From contig NZ_UTHA01000179.1 of assembly GCF_900582195.1 (NCBI RefSeq), forward strand, positions 84,640 to 148,639: DNA of 64,000 nucleotides, given 5' to 3'. The DNA comes from Pseudomonas viridiflava. GTDB taxonomy: Bacteria > Pseudomonadota > Gammaproteobacteria > Pseudomonadales > Pseudomonadaceae. The notes beneath the pieces are model-generated. The model saw only the letters and a program-made list of their open reading frames with translations, was not told where the DNA came from and ran no database searches. Made by a program: the position numbers and the translations under genes. This document shows, piece after piece, positions 63,125 to 64,000 of the stretch (position 1 is its first letter; every line of letters starts with the position of its first letter).

Positions 63125-63747
63125 TGCGATTCCCGTACTGGCGTATAGGCGTTTTCATTGCGGCGGCAGTTTGGCCGATGCTGTGGTTGTTTCAGGCGCT
63201 CGAGGATTTACTCGGGCCGGATCCCGGCAAGGTGTTGGTGGATCGGCTGGGCTTGGGGACGTTGGTGTTGTTGCTGATCACTCTGAGCATGACGCCTATG
63301 CAGAAGCTAACAGGGTGGGCAGGGTGGATTGCTGTCCGCCGGCAGTTGGGGCTTTGGTGTTTTGCCTATGTGGTTTTGCATCTGTGTAGCTATATAGCGT
63401 TTATTCTGGGTTTCGATTGGTCGCAGTTGACGGTCGAGTTGCGCAAGCGGCCCTACATAATAGTGGGGGCGTTGGGTTTTCTCGGATTGTTGGCGCTGGC
63501 GGTGACGTCGAATCGCTACAGTCAGCGTCGTTTGGGTGTGCGCTGGAAGAAGCTGCATCGTCTGGTCTACGTGATTCTTGGCCTGGGTTTGCTGCACATG
63601 TTGTGGATCGTGCGCGCTGATCTTGAGGAATGGGCGATCTATGCCTTTATAGGTGTGGTGCTTCTGGTGCTGCGTCTTCCGCCAGTGATGCGCCGAATCC
63701 CCCGTTTGCTGGCTAAGAAGCAGGTTTTGCAGGAAAAGCGCAATTAA
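63124..63747 (+). CDS. msrQ: Heme membrane subunit MsrQ
   Basis: A 207-residue membrane b-type cytochrome with six helices that passes electrons from quinol or FMN to MsrP. Heme-binding His residues are in V-L-H-L-C-S-Y and K-L-H-R-L-V-Y, with another in G-L-L-H-M-L. Translationally coupled to msrP. Confidence 0.95.
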   Translation: MRFPYWRIGVFIAAAVWPMLWLFQALEDLLGPDPGKVLVDRLGLGTLVLLLITLSMTPMQKLTGWAGWIAVRRQLGLWCFAYVVLHLCSYIAFILGFDWSQLTVELRKRPYIIVGALGFLGLLALAVTSNRYSQRRLGVRWKKLHRLVYVILGLGLLHMLWIVRADLEEWAIYAFIGVVLLVLRLPPVMRRIPRLLAKKQVLQEKRN

Positions 63748-63750
63748 CGG

Positions 63751-63778
63751 TTGACGGCGAATTTCAGATGTCTATAAT
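63751..63778 (+). promoter_or_regulatory. Strong promoter P1 of a probable rRNA operon
   Basis: TTGACG, 16 bases, TATAAT: a perfect -10 and nearly perfect -35, right after msrQ. GC-rich CGCCCC follows. Confidence 0.75.
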
Positions 63779-63897
63779 TCGCCCCACTTCCGGCGCAGTC
63801 GAAACGGAAAACTCCTTGAGATTCAATGAGTTATGCAGGTTTCGGCAGCAGGTTGCTTCAGTTTATCGAAGCCAAAAAGGAAGTTGAAAAAGAGGTG

Positions 63898-63925
63898 TTG
63901 ACAGCAGCGTGTAACGCTGTAGAAT
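63898..63925 (+). promoter_or_regulatory. Strong promoter P2 of a probable rRNA operon
   Basis: TTGACA, 16 bases, TAGAAT, then a GC-rich discriminator (CGCCTCCCGC). It resembles the tRNA-cluster promoter at 9430. In P. aeruginosa an rrn operon follows msrQ, and the leader here reads like an rrn leader, but the 16S gene is outside the window. Confidence 0.78.
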
Positions 63926-64000
63926 TCGCCTCCCGCTGACGAGAGATCGGAAGCGCAAGTGGTTGAAGTTGTTGAAGAATTCTTCGAAAACTTCTGAAAA

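Overview
This window is a stretch of Pseudomonas chromosome, most likely from the P. fluorescens group. Three things point there. Gene order closely follows two P. aeruginosa segments: thiO-pilR-pilS-bamD-rluD-pgeF-clpB with the pilin locus, then acsB-pgi-panDCB-folK-pcnB-cbrBA-gluQ-dksA through phu, prrF, mrcB, ilvIHC, pssA and msrPQ to an rRNA promoter. Coding density is high with frequent ATGA-type overlaps. Short REP palindromes (core GCGAGC-NN-GCTCGC) sit in many gaps. No phage, insertion sequence, plasmid or CRISPR signature is visible, so this is core genome; the interest lies mostly in its regulation.

Layout. 1-9300: tail of thiO, then the minus-strand pilus regulators pilS/pilR and bamD, then rluD, pgeF and clpB on plus, clpB behind a sigma-32-like promoter. 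9430-9960: four tRNA genes (Asn, Pro, Lys, Pro). 10.0-22.3 kb: a chemoreceptor with a FliA-type promoter, an EF-hand protein with a Cys motif, ndh, small conserved genes, an Anr box before an unknown small gene, the pilin assembly operon pilB-pilC-pilD-coaE-yacG, divergent pilA with a sigma-54 promoter, and a BON-domain protein with its own sigma-54-like promoter and two palindromes. 22.5-32.5 kb: a DUF748/DUF2845 pair, an rRNA-type methyltransferase, an MpaB-like protein, acetyl-CoA synthetase, pgi and panD. 32.7-43.5 kb: panC/panB, folK, pcnB, the CrcZ sRNA, cbrB, cbrA, cbrX, gluQ and dksA.

43.8-51.7 kb: an aminotransferase, sfsA, a Rieske protein, a heme ABC uptake operon with a Fur box, then a Fur-controlled PrrF-type sRNA, a cNMP-binding protein, a TfoX C-terminal-like protein and a pentapeptide-repeat protein. 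51.8-64 kb: a two-domain kinase-like protein, mrcB (PBP1b) with its probable activator lpoP, yqcC-like and DUF4124 genes, ilvI-ilvH-ilvC, pssA, msrP-msrQ, and two strong tandem promoters that look like the start of an rRNA operon cut by the window end.

Three regulatory circuits can be read within the window: PilS/PilR with the sigma-54 promoter of pilA; CbrA/CbrB with a CbrB palindrome, a sigma-54 promoter and the CA-motif sRNA CrcZ, plus a CA motif at the acs start that such an sRNA system would relieve; and Fur controlling both heme uptake and the adjacent PrrF sRNA.
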